NCBI GenBank assembly: GCA_947626765.1
Contig: CANQTQ010000012.1
Span: 1-40,270 of the forward strand
Source of the DNA: an uncultured Clostridia bacterium
Lineage (GTDB): Bacteria > Bacillota > Clostridia > TANB77 > CAG-508
DNA: 40,270 nt
Direction: 5' to 3'
Below, in pieces: positions 16,781 through 24,725 of this stretch (position 1 is its first letter; every line of letters begins with the position of its first letter). The translations under genes and the position numbers were made by a program. The notes below the pieces were generated by a model. That model did not search any database, was not told the origin of the DNA, and saw only the letters and a list, made by a program, of their open reading frames with translations.

Positions 16781-16921
16781 ATGAAATTTGTAAAAGGTAT
16801 GTTAATTGGTGGAATTGTAACTGCAGGAATTGCAATGATGTATGCAGAAACTATGGGAGAAAATAAAAGAAAAATGATGAGAAAAGGTAAGCAACTAGCT
16901 AAAAGAATGGGAATGATATAA
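16781..16921 (+). CDS. 46-residue membrane peptide
   Basis: MKFVKGMLIGGIVTAGIAMM followed by YAETMGENKRKMMRKGKQLA and a short basic end. One N-terminal membrane segment with small residues and a strongly basic tail resembles small YtxH-like proteins. A perfect AAAGGAGG (16768-16775) lies 5 nt upstream, and a strong terminator overlaps its stop, so it is a real gene despite its size. It follows the half-permease genes by 27 nt and may share their transcript. Confidence 0.65.
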   Translation: MKFVKGMLIGGIVTAGIAMMYAETMGENKRKMMRKGKQLAKRMGMI

Positions 16922-16955
16922 AAAAATCGTTTGCAAAAGCAAACGATTTTTTTAA
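16921..16955. terminator. Bidirectional terminator
   Basis: ATCGTTTGC-AAAA-GCAAACGAT (16926-16947) with flanking A and T runs; it ends both the plus-strand peptide gene and the minus-strand Cys-rich gene. Confidence 0.9.
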
Positions 16956-16963
16956 TAACTTTA

Positions 16964-17416
16964 TTATTTACAAGGTCTTTCACATGGTTTGTCATAATGT
17001 CCATCGCAAGGCTTTTCACATGGTTTTACTTCACATGGAGGACATTCAAGTTCAACACCTTTTAAGCATTTGCCTTCATGTTTGCAAGAAGTACAAACTT
17101 TACAATGTTTTACTTGGTCAGCCCATACTTGAACTTCATATAAACGGTTAGAGCAAAGAGGTCCAAAAACAAATTCTCCATCTTTATCTGTAAAAGTATG
17201 AGAAACTGGTCTTCTTTCTTCTTTACCACAATTATTAACTACTTCAATTAATTTTACTACAGCATCGCAAACAGGATCTTGATAGCAATCTTTAATAACA
17301 CCATAAATAACAGTTCTATTATCTTCTGGTAAAGTAATGTCTAAATCAAATTGTTTTCCAGTAGCTAAAACTCCATCTACATTTAAAACTGGGCATACAT
17401 TTTTATCATATTCCAT
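16964..17416 (-). CDS. Cysteine-rich protein with a prealbumin-like domain, possible spore-surface protein
   Basis: About 150 residues. The N-terminal part (LPEDNRTVIYGVIKDCYQDP, then AVVKLIEVVNN, then FTDKDGEFVFGPLCSNRLYE) has the pattern of a carboxypeptidase-regulatory/prealbumin-like beta-sandwich. The C-terminus has a dense cysteine run (CKVCTSCKHEGKC, then ECPPCEVKPCEKPC) ending in repeats of the type KPCERPC. Cys-rich tails with such domains occur in spore coat or exosporium proteins of clostridia; that role is inference. There is no signal peptide. The start at 17416 (MEYDKN) is preferred over 17428, which directly abuts AAAGG. Confidence 0.65.
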   Translation of the reverse strand: MEYDKNVCPVLNVDGVLATGKQFDLDITLPEDNRTVIYGVIKDCYQDPVCDAVVKLIEVVNNCGKEERRPVSHTFTDKDGEFVFGPLCSNRLYEVQVWADQVKHCKVCTSCKHEGKCLKGVELECPPCEVKPCEKPCDGHYDKPCERPCK

Positions 17417-17580
17417 ATTAATTTTCATCCTTTCTTTTAAACTTTATATATACTATGAAAAAAATCGACAAAAAGTGATAAAAAATGTTGCTAGTTTATA
17501 ATTAGGCATGAATAGTTTTAGAAAATGAAAAGCATAAAATATAAAAACAAGCATATATTTAGTTACTATTAACAGTATTA

Positions 17581-17675
17581 AAATTATCCGCCACGTCGCT
17601 TGCGTACGATATATGTTTTTTCTCGTCTAAAGCACGAAAAAACATATAATCGTACCGCTGTGGCTACTCTAAAAC
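17581..17675. repeat. Hairpin-forming intergenic repeat, copy 2
   Basis: It fills most of the ~300-bp gap before the deacetylase gene. Outer stem GCCAC/GTGGC as in copy 1; the inner stem is GTACGAT with ATCGTAC where copy 1 has GTATTAT with ATAATAC, so the paired positions changed together. GTTTTTTC/GAAAAAAC and the loop CTAAAGCAC are conserved. Otherwise nothing was seen in 17429-17719 beyond the AGGAGG for the next gene. Confidence 0.75.
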
Positions 17676-17719
17676 TTATAATTACTATACTAACTAACAA
17701 ATTTTAGGAGGACAAATAT

Positions 17720-18490
17720 ATGTTTATAGTTTTAAATAAACAAAAAATATATTCTTACTTAGCTACATTTAGTACAGTAATAGCTTTATTTGTAATAGCT
17801 TTTACAGTTACGAATAATGTTTCTAATACAATAGTTACATCTTCTAATTCAAAGGAACTTCCAATTTATAATGTACAAACAAATGAAAATAAAGTAGCCT
17901 TAACAATGAATTGTGCATGGAATGCAGATGATATAGAAAGCATATTAAAAATATTAGAAAAAAATGAGGTAAAAATAACATTTTTTGTTGTAGGGGAGTG
18001 GGCAGACAAATATCCAGAAGCTTTAAAGAAAATGGCGGATGCAGGGCATGAAATAGCAAACCACTCTGACACACATCCACATGTTAATAATTTAAGTAGT
18101 GAAGACAATATAAAGCAAATAGAAACTTGTTCACAAAAAATAGAGGCAATTACAGGAAAGAAAACAACTCTTTATAGAGCACCATATGGTGAATATAATA
18201 ATACTGTAATTAGAGCATCAAAATTAGCAGGACATACAGCAATTCAATGGAATTTAGACACTTTAGATTATACAGGATTAACAGGAGAAAAAATGTGGGA
18301 AAGAATTAATGGAAAATTACAAAATGGCTCTATAATATTAATGCATAATGGAACAGAGCACACAGCAGATAGCTTAGAAATGTTACTAAATAATATTAAA
18401 AAGTCAGGTTATGAAATAGTTACAGTATCTAATTTGATTTATAAAGATAATTATGTAATAGATAATAATGGCACTCAAAAATTAAAGTAA
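17720..18490 (+). CDS. NodB-type polysaccharide deacetylase, membrane-anchored
   Basis: A carbohydrate esterase family 4 protein expected to deacetylate peptidoglycan or another envelope glycan outside the membrane. The 256 residues have an uncleaved signal anchor (about 11-31, YSYLATFSTVIALFVIAFTV). Motif 2 is NHSDTH (His115, His119), motif 3 is YRAPYGEYN, and the later motifs are WNLDTLDYTG and ILMHNGTEHTADSL. Motif 1, normally TFDDG, reads TMNCAWNADD (from Thr62), so the usual catalytic-base and metal aspartates are Asn64 and Cys65. Related sporulation deacetylases (PdaB/YlxY type) also deviate here. Sporulation-linked expression is possible but not shown. Confidence 0.85.
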   Translation: MFIVLNKQKIYSYLATFSTVIALFVIAFTVTNNVSNTIVTSSNSKELPIYNVQTNENKVALTMNCAWNADDIESILKILEKNEVKITFFVVGEWADKYPEALKKMADAGHEIANHSDTHPHVNNLSSEDNIKQIETCSQKIEAITGKKTTLYRAPYGEYNNTVIRASKLAGHTAIQWNLDTLDYTGLTGEKMWERINGKLQNGSIILMHNGTEHTADSLEMLLNNIKKSGYEIVTVSNLIYKDNYVIDNNGTQKLK

Positions 18491-18556
18491 AATTTCCTTT
18501 TTTTGAATAAACATTTTTTTTAATGGTATACTTATTAAAAAAAGGAGTAATAAAAA

Positions 18557-19036
18557 ATGTCTTTGGTTGGAATTCTAACAGAAAGAAATAATGAAAATTA
18601 TATATCCCAAGAATTAAAGAAAAAGAATTTTAAACAAGAGCAAATCTTCTTTTTAAGAGAGCATACTATTAAAAATTTAAGAAACATTAAATTTGAAACA
18701 ATTGTCATTGGAAAAAGAATCAATCAAAATAAACAAGTAATTAGAGAAATAATTCAAAATGCAAAATATGTTGTTTTTAATGCAGACATTACAGAAAATT
18801 TAAATCTATTAGAAGATTTAAGTTTTAATTTAATTACTTATGGATTTAATAATAAAGCAACAGTTACAACCTCTAGTGTAGAAGAGGGAAAAATTATGGT
18901 ATGTGTACAAAGAACTATAGAAAATTCAAAAGAACAAAAAATAGAATTACAAGAAATAACAAGAGATTTACCAAACAATTTAAATGCTTATGCAGTTATG
19001 GAATTAGTAATACTTGAACTATTATATTGCCAATAA
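18557..19036 (+). CDS. Conserved-type protein of unknown function, Rossmann-like pattern
   Basis: 159 residues starting MSLVGILTERNNENYISQEL, with alternating strands and helices: KFETIVIGKRI, AKYVVFNADIT, then ITYGFNNKATVTTSSVEEGK and IMVCVQRTIEN. The YGFNNKATVTTSSV stretch resembles the pattern after the nucleotide-binding core in Mur-ligase-like proteins, but no Walker motif is visible. It lies 66 nt after the deacetylase gene with AAAGGAG as ribosome site, so the two may be co-transcribed. Function is not assigned. Confidence 0.6.
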   Translation: MSLVGILTERNNENYISQELKKKNFKQEQIFFLREHTIKNLRNIKFETIVIGKRINQNKQVIREIIQNAKYVVFNADITENLNLLEDLSFNLITYGFNNKATVTTSSVEEGKIMVCVQRTIENSKEQKIELQEITRDLPNNLNAYAVMELVILELLYCQ

Positions 19037-19069
19037 AATGGAAATAAATGAAAAAAATAACATTTTATG

Positions 19070-19098
19070 TAGACAAATCCAAAAAAATGTAGTATAAT
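19070..19098 (+). promoter_or_regulatory. Promoter of the SSB-like gene
   Basis: TAGACA (19070-19075), 17-nt spacer, TATAAT (19093-19098), leaving an ~75-nt leader before the TTG start. Confidence 0.6.
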
Positions 19099-19181
19099 AT
19101 AAAATATGACTGGTAATTAGTCTAAATTATACATACAATGAATAAACTAAAAAGAGAAACAAATGTAGGGAGGAAATTAAA

Positions 19182-19886
19182 TTGAATACAAATTATGATG
19201 ATAATAACCATATAACATTGGTTGGAAAGGTAACAAGTGAAAAAAGATTTAGTCACGAAATTTATGGAGAAAAATTTTACATATTTGATTTAAGTGTACC
19301 ACGTTTAAGTGGAAATGCAGACATTATTCCAGTAACAATTTCAGAAAGATTATTAACTATTAAAGATGTAGCAGTAAATAGCAATTTAAAAATCGATGGT
19401 CAATTTAGATCATATAATAGTTATGACAGTGTAAAAAACAAATTAATTTTAACAGTTTTTGCTAAAGACATAGAATTTATTGAAGAGCAAGATGAAGAAG
19501 TAGAAACTAGAAAAGATCAAGTATCTAACGAAGTAATTTTAGATGGATTTATTTGTAAAAAACCAATTTATCGTAAAACACCATTTGGAAGAGAAATTTC
19601 AGATATTCTATTAGCAGTAAATAGAGCATATAACAAATCTGATTATATTCCATGTATTGCATGGGGAAGAAATGCTAGATTTTGCGAAAATGTACCAGTT
19701 GGAACAGAAGTAAGAATTATTGGTAGAGTTCAATCTAGAGAATATGAAAAGAAACATGAAGACGGAACAGTAGAAAAGAAAGTAGCTTATGAAGTATCTG
19801 TTTCTAGTTTAGAAGTTGCAAATCAAGACGGAAATGAAGAAATAAAAGAAGAAAACATAGAAAATGAAAATAAAGAGGCAATTTAA
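19182..19886 (+). CDS. Two-OB-fold single-stranded DNA-binding-like protein
   Basis: 234 residues with two OB-like halves. The first starts HITLVGKVTSEKRFSHEIYG; the second, about residues 115-215, reads VILDGFICKKPIYRKTPFGR, then ILLAVNRAYNKSDYIPCIAW and VGTEVRIIGRVQSREY, the SSB pattern. The C-terminus is acidic but lacks the DDDIPF tip of replicative SSB, so this is probably an accessory paralogue rather than the main SSB. The start is TTG at 19182, supported by AGGGAGG 8 nt upstream and no better ATG. The terminator begins inside the last codons. Confidence 0.8.
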   Translation: MNTNYDDNNHITLVGKVTSEKRFSHEIYGEKFYIFDLSVPRLSGNADIIPVTISERLLTIKDVAVNSNLKIDGQFRSYNSYDSVKNKLILTVFAKDIEFIEEQDEEVETRKDQVSNEVILDGFICKKPIYRKTPFGREISDILLAVNRAYNKSDYIPCIAWGRNARFCENVPVGTEVRIIGRVQSREYEKKHEDGTVEKKVAYEVSVSSLEVANQDGNEEIKEENIENENKEAI

Positions 19887-19899
19887 GCCTCTTTATTTT
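19867..19899 (+). terminator. Terminator overlapping the end of the SSB-like gene
   Basis: AAAATAAAGAGGC pairs with GCCTCTTTATTTT; the 5' arm is coding and the stop codon lies in the loop. Confidence 0.8.
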
Positions 19900-19910
19900 T
19901 AACTTTTAAA

Positions 19911-20132
19911 TTATTCATTAGAATTATCTTCTTTAGAAGAACTATCTTTTTCATTAGAAATTGTATTTTTAACTTCTGGAATAACAATTTCTCTATTTTC
20001 TTTTGGTTTTGGTTTTTCTACTTCTATATATCTGGTAACTGGAGAAATTGTTAAATCACCATCTCCAGTAACTATTTCTATTTTTTTGGGTTCTTTATTT
20101 TCTACATTAACATTATCTTCATCTTCTTCCAT
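19911..20132 (-). CDS. Small acidic protein, unknown function
   Basis: 73 residues, very acidic at both ends (MEEDEDNVNVENKEPKKIEI; end EKDSSSKEDNSNE), with a central VTGDGDLTISPVTRYIEVEK. Probably disordered. GGGAGTGA lies a few nt upstream of the ATG. It is convergent with the SSB-like gene and divergent from scpB. No family was recognised. Confidence 0.55.
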   Translation of the reverse strand: MEEDEDNVNVENKEPKKIEIVTGDGDLTISPVTRYIEVEKPKPKENREIVIPEVKNTISNEKDSSSKEDNSNE

Positions 20133-20201
20133 TTTAAATCACTCCCATCATTTAAAACTAAATTTATATTACCATAATAAAAAAACGATGTCAATATTTC
20201 T

Positions 20202-20230
20202 TGACATACTGTTAAATACATGACATAATA
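20202..20230 (+). promoter_or_regulatory. Promoter of scpB
   Basis: TTGACA (20202-20207), 17-nt spacer, CATAAT (20225-20230), 23 nt before the ATG. Confidence 0.65.
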
Positions 20231-20253
20231 GATAAGAAAAAGAGGTAATTTTA

Positions 20254-20913
20254 ATGGAAATAAATAAAACAAAAGGAATTATAGAAGCAATACTTTTTGC
20301 AGTAGGAAGAGAAGTAAAAATAAAAGAATTAATGTCTGCTTTAGAACTTAGTTCATCAGAAATTATTACAATAATAGAAAGCATGAAGCAAGATTATATG
20401 GAGCAAAACAGAGGACTTCAAATTATAAATATAGGAGAAAGCTACCAATTATGCACAAAACAAGAATACTATGAGTATTTATATAGTATTTTAGATAAAA
20501 GAAACAAACCAAACTTATCTCAAGCAGCAATAGAAACATTAGCTATTATTGCCTATAATCCTAAAATTACTAGAGCAGAAATTGAATCTATTCGTGGAGT
20601 AAATTCAGATGGAACCATATATAAATTATTAGACTATAATTTAATAGAAGAAACAGGAAAATTAGATGCACCAGGAAAACCTGGAACCTATGGAGTTACA
20701 TCAGAATTTTTTAGAATTTTTGGATTTAATAGTTTAGAAGAACTTCCAGAATTACCAAGATATAAATTAGATGAAAATAAACAAATTGTAATAGATGATA
20801 TTATAGAAGAAAATGAAAAACAAACTTCAAATGATGAAGAAATAAATGAGCCAAAAATAGAAGAAGAGCCAATTTTAGAGGCACCCATGCCCGAAAGAGA
20901 AACACAACAATAA
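20254..20913 (+). CDS. scpB: Segregation and condensation protein B
   Basis: ScpB is a winged-helix kleisin partner that, with ScpA, completes the SMC condensin needed for chromosome segregation. The 219 residues start MEINKTKGIIEAILFAVGRE; the signature ALETLAIIAYNPKITRAEIE and IRGVNSDGTIYKLLDYNLIE is intact, and GKPGTYGVTSEFFRIFGFNS closes the second winged helix. A ~45-residue acidic tail rich in Glu and Pro follows. scpA is not adjacent, which is unusual, as the two often pair. proS follows by 57 nt, probably on the same transcript. Confidence 0.93.
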   Translation: MEINKTKGIIEAILFAVGREVKIKELMSALELSSSEIITIIESMKQDYMEQNRGLQIINIGESYQLCTKQEYYEYLYSILDKRNKPNLSQAAIETLAIIAYNPKITRAEIESIRGVNSDGTIYKLLDYNLIEETGKLDAPGKPGTYGVTSEFFRIFGFNSLEELPELPRYKLDENKQIVIDDIIEENEKQTSNDEEINEPKIEEEPILEAPMPERETQQ

Positions 20914-20970
20914 TATAATAATGAAAATGCCTTTATAATTAACAATAAATAGGCAAGAAGGGAATATAAA

Positions 20971-22410
20971 ATGAGTGATAATAAAGAATTTGTAAAAGAA
21001 ATTACTAATATAGAAGATGATATTGCTAAATGGTATACAGATATTGTAAAAAAAGCAGATTTAGCAGATTATACAGATACAAAAGGATGTATAGCAATTA
21101 AACCTTATGGATATGCAATTTGGGAAAATATTCAAAAATATATGGACAATTTATTCAAAAAAGCAGGAGTAGAAAATGTATATTTTCCAGTGCTTATTCC
21201 AGAAAGCTTATTGCAAAAAGAAAAAGACCATGTAGAAGGATTTGCACCAGAAGTAGCATGGGTAACACAAGGTGGAGGAGAAGAGCTAGAAGAAAAATTA
21301 TGCATTAGGCCAACATCAGAAACAATGTTTTCTAATTTGTATTCAAAATGGTTAAGCTCATGGAGAGACTTACCAATGGTATATAACCAATGGTGTAATG
21401 TGCTTCGTTGGGAAAAGGAAACAAGACCATTTTTACGTTCAAGAGAATTTTTATGGCAAGAGGGTCATACAATACATGCAACAGAAGAAGAAGCTAAAAA
21501 AAGAACAATACAAATGCTTGAAATATATGAAAGAGTAATAGAAGACTTACTAGCAATTCCAGTTGTAAAAGGAGAAAAAACTCCAAGTGAAAAATTTGCA
21601 GGAGCAGAAAGTACATATACAGTAGAAACAATGATGCATGATGGTAGAGCACTTCAATCTGGCACATCACATTATTTTGGACAAAATTTTACAAAACCTT
21701 TTGAAATTAAATTTCAAAATAAAGATGGAAAAGAAGAATATGCTTATCAAACATCTTGGGGAGTTTCTACAAGATTAATTGGCGGAGTTATTATGGCTCA
21801 TGGAGATAATAGAGGACTAAAATTACCACCAAGAGTAGCACCTATTCAAGTAGTAATTGTACCAATTGCAGCACATAAAGAAGGAGTAACAGAAAAAGCA
21901 CAAGAAATATATAATAATCTTTTAGAAAAGTATAGAGTAAAGCTAGACTTAAGAGATAGTTATTCTACAGGCTATAAATTTAATGATTGGGAAATGAGAG
22001 GAGTACCAGTTCGTATAGAAATGGGTCCAAGAGATATTGAAAACGGAGTTTGTATTTTAGTAAGAAGAGATACTTTAGAAAAACAAGAAGTAAAACTAGA
22101 AAACTTATCAAAAGAGCTAGGAAAATTATTAGAAGATATACAAGCAAATATGTTTGCAGAATGCAAAAAAAGATTAGAAGAGAAAACAACAATAGCAACT
22201 AATTTAGAACAATTTACTAAGAGTATGAATGAACACCAAGGCTTTATTAAAGCTATGTGGTGTGGAGATGAAGCCTGTGAAGACAAAATTAAAGAACTAA
22301 CAGGAGCAAAATCAAGATGTATTCCATTTAATCAAGAGCATATTTCAGATACATGTGTATGTTGTGGCAAAAAAGCAGATAAAATGGTAATATGGGGAAG
22401 ACAATATTAA
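20971..22410 (+). CDS. proS: Prolyl-tRNA synthetase, archaeal/eukaryotic-type
   Basis: This enzyme charges tRNA(Pro) with proline. The 479 residues and the absence of the editing insertion between motifs 2 and 3 mark the archaeal/eukaryotic-like form found in some Firmicutes and mycoplasmas. Visible are VYFPVLIPESLLQKEKDHVEG, the class II motif 2 RWEKETRPFLRSREFLWQEG, and motif 3 GVIMAHGDNRGLKLPPRVAP. An anticodon-binding domain and a zinc-binding C-terminal domain (CGDEACEDKI and CVCCGKKADKMVIWGRQY) ending in Tyr follow. AGAAGGGA precedes the ATG. Confidence 0.95.
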   Translation: MSDNKEFVKEITNIEDDIAKWYTDIVKKADLADYTDTKGCIAIKPYGYAIWENIQKYMDNLFKKAGVENVYFPVLIPESLLQKEKDHVEGFAPEVAWVTQGGGEELEEKLCIRPTSETMFSNLYSKWLSSWRDLPMVYNQWCNVLRWEKETRPFLRSREFLWQEGHTIHATEEEAKKRTIQMLEIYERVIEDLLAIPVVKGEKTPSEKFAGAESTYTVETMMHDGRALQSGTSHYFGQNFTKPFEIKFQNKDGKEEYAYQTSWGVSTRLIGGVIMAHGDNRGLKLPPRVAPIQVVIVPIAAHKEGVTEKAQEIYNNLLEKYRVKLDLRDSYSTGYKFNDWEMRGVPVRIEMGPRDIENGVCILVRRDTLEKQEVKLENLSKELGKLLEDIQANMFAECKKRLEEKTTIATNLEQFTKSMNEHQGFIKAMWCGDEACEDKIKELTGAKSRCIPFNQEHISDTCVCCGKKADKMVIWGRQY

Positions 22411-22414
22411 TAAA

Positions 22415-22450
22415 AATGATGTTAGCTTGAACAGCTAGCATCATTTTTTT
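22415..22450 (+). terminator. Terminator of proS
   Basis: AATGATGTTAGC pairs with GCTAGCATCATT around TTGAACA (one G-T wobble), followed by seven T. Confidence 0.85.
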
Positions 22451-22473
22451 AATTTATATTTATGAAAATGCAA

Positions 22474-22514
22474 GTGGCTACTCTAAAATTTATAATTAAC
22501 TGTGAATTGTAACA
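22474..22514. repeat. Truncated remnant of the hairpin repeat
   Basis: GTGGCTACTCTAAAATTTA and ATAATTA match the right end of the element at 17581-17675. The left part is missing. CTGTGAATTGTAACA (22500-22514) is the exact complement of the sequence flanking copy 1 on its left (8073-8087), hinting at the element's outer ends. Confidence 0.55.
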
Positions 22515-22521
22515 AACAAAT

Positions 22522-23052
22522 TTAACTGTTTAATGAATTTAAAATTTCTGGATAAATTCTATAAGCATTTTCCTTCCAATTGTCTACAATTTTTTTAGCT
22601 TCTTCACGAGAACCAGTAAAAACACTTATTTGAAAAATACAATTATTTTTTTCATTAATTTTACAAGTTACAGTATATTCATTTTCACTTATAGGTGTAA
22701 ATTCAGCAGTAATAGATTCTTGTTCTTCTGTTTCTTTTAAATTATTTTCAAAAGAAGTATCTATTTTTAACTTTATAATTCCAGGCAATATGCTATTAGT
22801 CAAATTTAAAGCATTTTTTCCACTTTCAGTAATTTGATAAACGTTTTTTCCTTCTTTTTCAAAACAAGAAATATACTTATTTTCTAGTAAATCTAACAAA
22901 AACTGTTGAAAATAGAAATAATTCATATCTATAACATTTAAAACAAGTCTAAGTAAGCTATCATTTGTAATTGGCATACCAAGTTTATTTAATATATATA
23001 AAATTAAAACTTTATTTTCAGCTAATACTTCGCTATCTTGTGTTAATTTCAA
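22522..23052 (-). CDS. DUF4364 family protein
   Basis: About 176 residues of the clostridial DUF4364 family, winged-helix proteins of unproven regulatory role. The pattern EVLAENKVLILYILNKLGMP, then FYFQQFLLDLLENKYIS and YQITESGKNALNL forms the winged helix in residues 1-95; a mixed alpha/beta C-terminal domain follows, with CIFQISVFTGSREEAKKIVD. The start is taken as TTG at 23052, with AAGGGG about 8 nt upstream; the TTG at 23061 abuts that site. It is divergent from the J-protein gene. Confidence 0.8.
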   Translation of the reverse strand: MKLTQDSEVLAENKVLILYILNKLGMPITNDSLLRLVLNVIDMNYFYFQQFLLDLLENKYISCFEKEGKNVYQITESGKNALNLTNSILPGIIKLKIDTSFENNLKETEEQESITAEFTPISENEYTVTCKINEKNNCIFQISVFTGSREEAKKIVDNWKENAYRIYPEILNSLNS

Positions 23053-23201
23053 GATGTTCAACCCCTTTTTACGACATAAGTAAACATATTATATCATAAA
23101 CATTTAAAAAATACTACGATTATAAAAATATTTATAAAAATACTATTTTTTTGTGGTAATAAATGGTATAATATTAGTGGAAAAAATAAGAGGAGAAATT
23201 T

Positions 23202-23843
23202 ATGAAAACATTATATGAAATATTGGAGGTAAGCGAAACAGCTTCAAAAGAAATAATAGAAAAGGCTTATAAAGTATTAGCAAAAAAGTATCATCCAGAC
23301 CTACAACCTATAGAACAAAAAGAAGAAGCAGAAAAAATAATGAAACAAATTAATGAAGCATATAATGTTTTAATAGATGAAACTAAAAGAAAAGCTTATG
23401 ATACTCAGCTAAAAGAGGAAAGAGAAGCAAAAATAGAAAAAAATTCTTCTTATTATAATAATGAAGAAAATCAAAATACACAGTATCAAAATATGCAAGA
23501 AGAATTAAAAAGACGAAATGAAATAGAGAGAAAAATGCAAAATGAGATTAAACAACAATATGAACAAAAATATCAAGAAGCCTACGAGGGATATTTAAGA
23601 AGATTAGGCTATAAAATAAAATATAAATGGACTTGGAAAAACTATAGAGATTTTTTAATTGCAATTTTAATAATTATTGCAATATGTATATGCCTTTGGG
23701 TATTTCCACCTACTCATAATATAATAATGAACTTTTACGAATCAAATAGTATAATAAAAACAATCGTTCAAGTCATAGGGAAAATACTACTAGGAATTTG
23801 GAACGGAATTTGTTCAATTTTTACAAAAACAAGCAATGCGTAA
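23202..23843 (+). CDS. Membrane-anchored J-domain protein
   Basis: A type III J-protein that would recruit DnaK to the membrane. Residues 1-65 are a J domain with the HPD tripeptide at 31-33 (KKYHPDLQP). A long charged, glutamine-rich coiled-coil region (about 70-130) follows, then one membrane segment (about 148-168, [20 protein letters not shown]) and a short hydrophobic C-terminus. It has no Gly/Phe region or zinc fingers, so it is not DnaJ itself. AGAGGAG precedes the ATG and TATAAT lies at 23167-23172. Confidence 0.87.
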   Translation: MKTLYEILEVSETASKEIIEKAYKVLAKKYHPDLQPIEQKEEAEKIMKQINEAYNVLIDETKRKAYDTQLKEEREAKIEKNSSYYNNEENQNTQYQNMQEELKRRNEIERKMQNEIKQQYEQKYQEAYEGYLRRLGYKIKYKWTWKNYRDFLIAILIIIAICICLWVFPPTHNIIMNFYESNSIIKTIVQVIGKILLGIWNGICSIFTKTSNA

Positions 23844-23928
23844 TAAGAAATTATAAAATTTTAAATTATAAAAAAATTACAAAAGACAAGTTTCCCTAAA
23901 AAAATTTAAAATATTCTGTTTTTAGTTA

Positions 23929-23957
23929 TTGACAATTATTTTTAAATAGGTTAAAAT
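23929..23957 (+). promoter_or_regulatory. Promoter of the sortase-cohesin-surface protein locus
   Basis: Consensus TTGACA (23929-23934), 17-nt spacer, TAAAAT (23952-23957). The region 23844-24043 otherwise contains the inverted repeat below and AAGGAGGTGA at 24021-24030. Confidence 0.7.
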
Positions 23958-23964
23958 ATGTTCG

Positions 23965-23983
23965 ATAACCTAAGTTAGGTTAT
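23965..23983 (+). promoter_or_regulatory. Perfect 9-1-9 inverted repeat at the transcription start
   Basis: ATAACCTAA-G-TTAGGTTAT starts 7 nt after the -10 box, at the expected transcription start. Position and symmetry suit an operator for a dimeric repressor; it could also form a short hairpin at the very 5' end of the mRNA. Confidence 0.55.
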
Positions 23984-24043
23984 AAAAAGGCATGATAATT
24001 TTAAATATATTTGGAAATTAAAGGAGGTGAATGTTAGTAAGAA

Positions 24044-24658
24044 ATGGCGCGTTATGCTAAGGACAAAAGGCAACATAGCAAAAATGTTAAAGTTATAAGC
24101 ATTATTTTAGCACTAATTATTTTAGCTATTATTGGTTTACTCTTAGAAAATGAATTGCTTGAAAATAAAAATAAAGCAATTGGAACAATAAATCCTATTG
24201 TAGAAGATGAACAAAACAATAAACATGAAGAAATTGTTAATGTTGATTATATCCCTGAAAAAATGGGAAACTACAAGGTCTTAGGAAGACTTGTAATAGA
24301 TAAAATAGGAGTAGACAACAACATATTAGAAGTATGTGATGATGATAGCTTAAAATTATCAGTTACTAAATTTTATGGTCCTGGTGTAAATGAGCCTGGC
24401 AACATTGTTATATGTGGTCATAATTGGGGAGGTATACTAAAAAGATTGTCTGAATTAAAAAAGAATGAAGATACTCTTTATATGATTAATCGTGAAACAA
24501 AAACAAAGGTTAATTATATTGTTAGCGATATGTTTACCTGCGGACCACGAGACCTATCAATTTTAGAACAAAATAATGATGGCAAAAGAAAGGTAACTAT
24601 TTATACATGTACCCCATCGGGTGCAAATAGAGTAGTTTGCATAGCAAAGGAGACTTAA
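24044..24658 (+). CDS. Sortase (LPXTG-type transpeptidase)
   Basis: A membrane-bound transpeptidase that links secreted proteins to the cell wall. The 204 residues have an N-terminal anchor (about 17-35, VISIILALIILAIIGLLLEN). The catalytic triad is seen as His126 (VICGHNW), Cys189 (IYTCTPSG) and Arg196 (ANRVV). The gap to the cohesin gene is 67 nt. The strong AAGGAGGTGA at 24021-24030 is too far from this ATG (about 14-16 nt) and better fits an ATG at 24031 that opens a 9-residue frame overlapping the start, so translation may be coupled. Its likely substrate is the next protein, which ends in LAPTGA. Confidence 0.93.
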   Translation: MARYAKDKRQHSKNVKVISIILALIILAIIGLLLENELLENKNKAIGTINPIVEDEQNNKHEEIVNVDYIPEKMGNYKVLGRLVIDKIGVDNNILEVCDDDSLKLSVTKFYGPGVNEPGNIVICGHNWGGILKRLSELKKNEDTLYMINRETKTKVNYIVSDMFTCGPRDLSILEQNNDGKRKVTIYTCTPSGANRVVCIAKET

Positions 24659-24725
24659 AAAGGTATATTAATATATATGCCACACTAAAAAGAAAAAATT
24701 ATTTTAAGAAAGAAGGAATTTAAAA

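Noticed and set aside
21120-21308. 62-residue frame within proS
   Set aside because: An out-of-frame shadow of proS with no ribosome site; its arginine/lysine-rich composition comes from the A-rich codons of the real gene.
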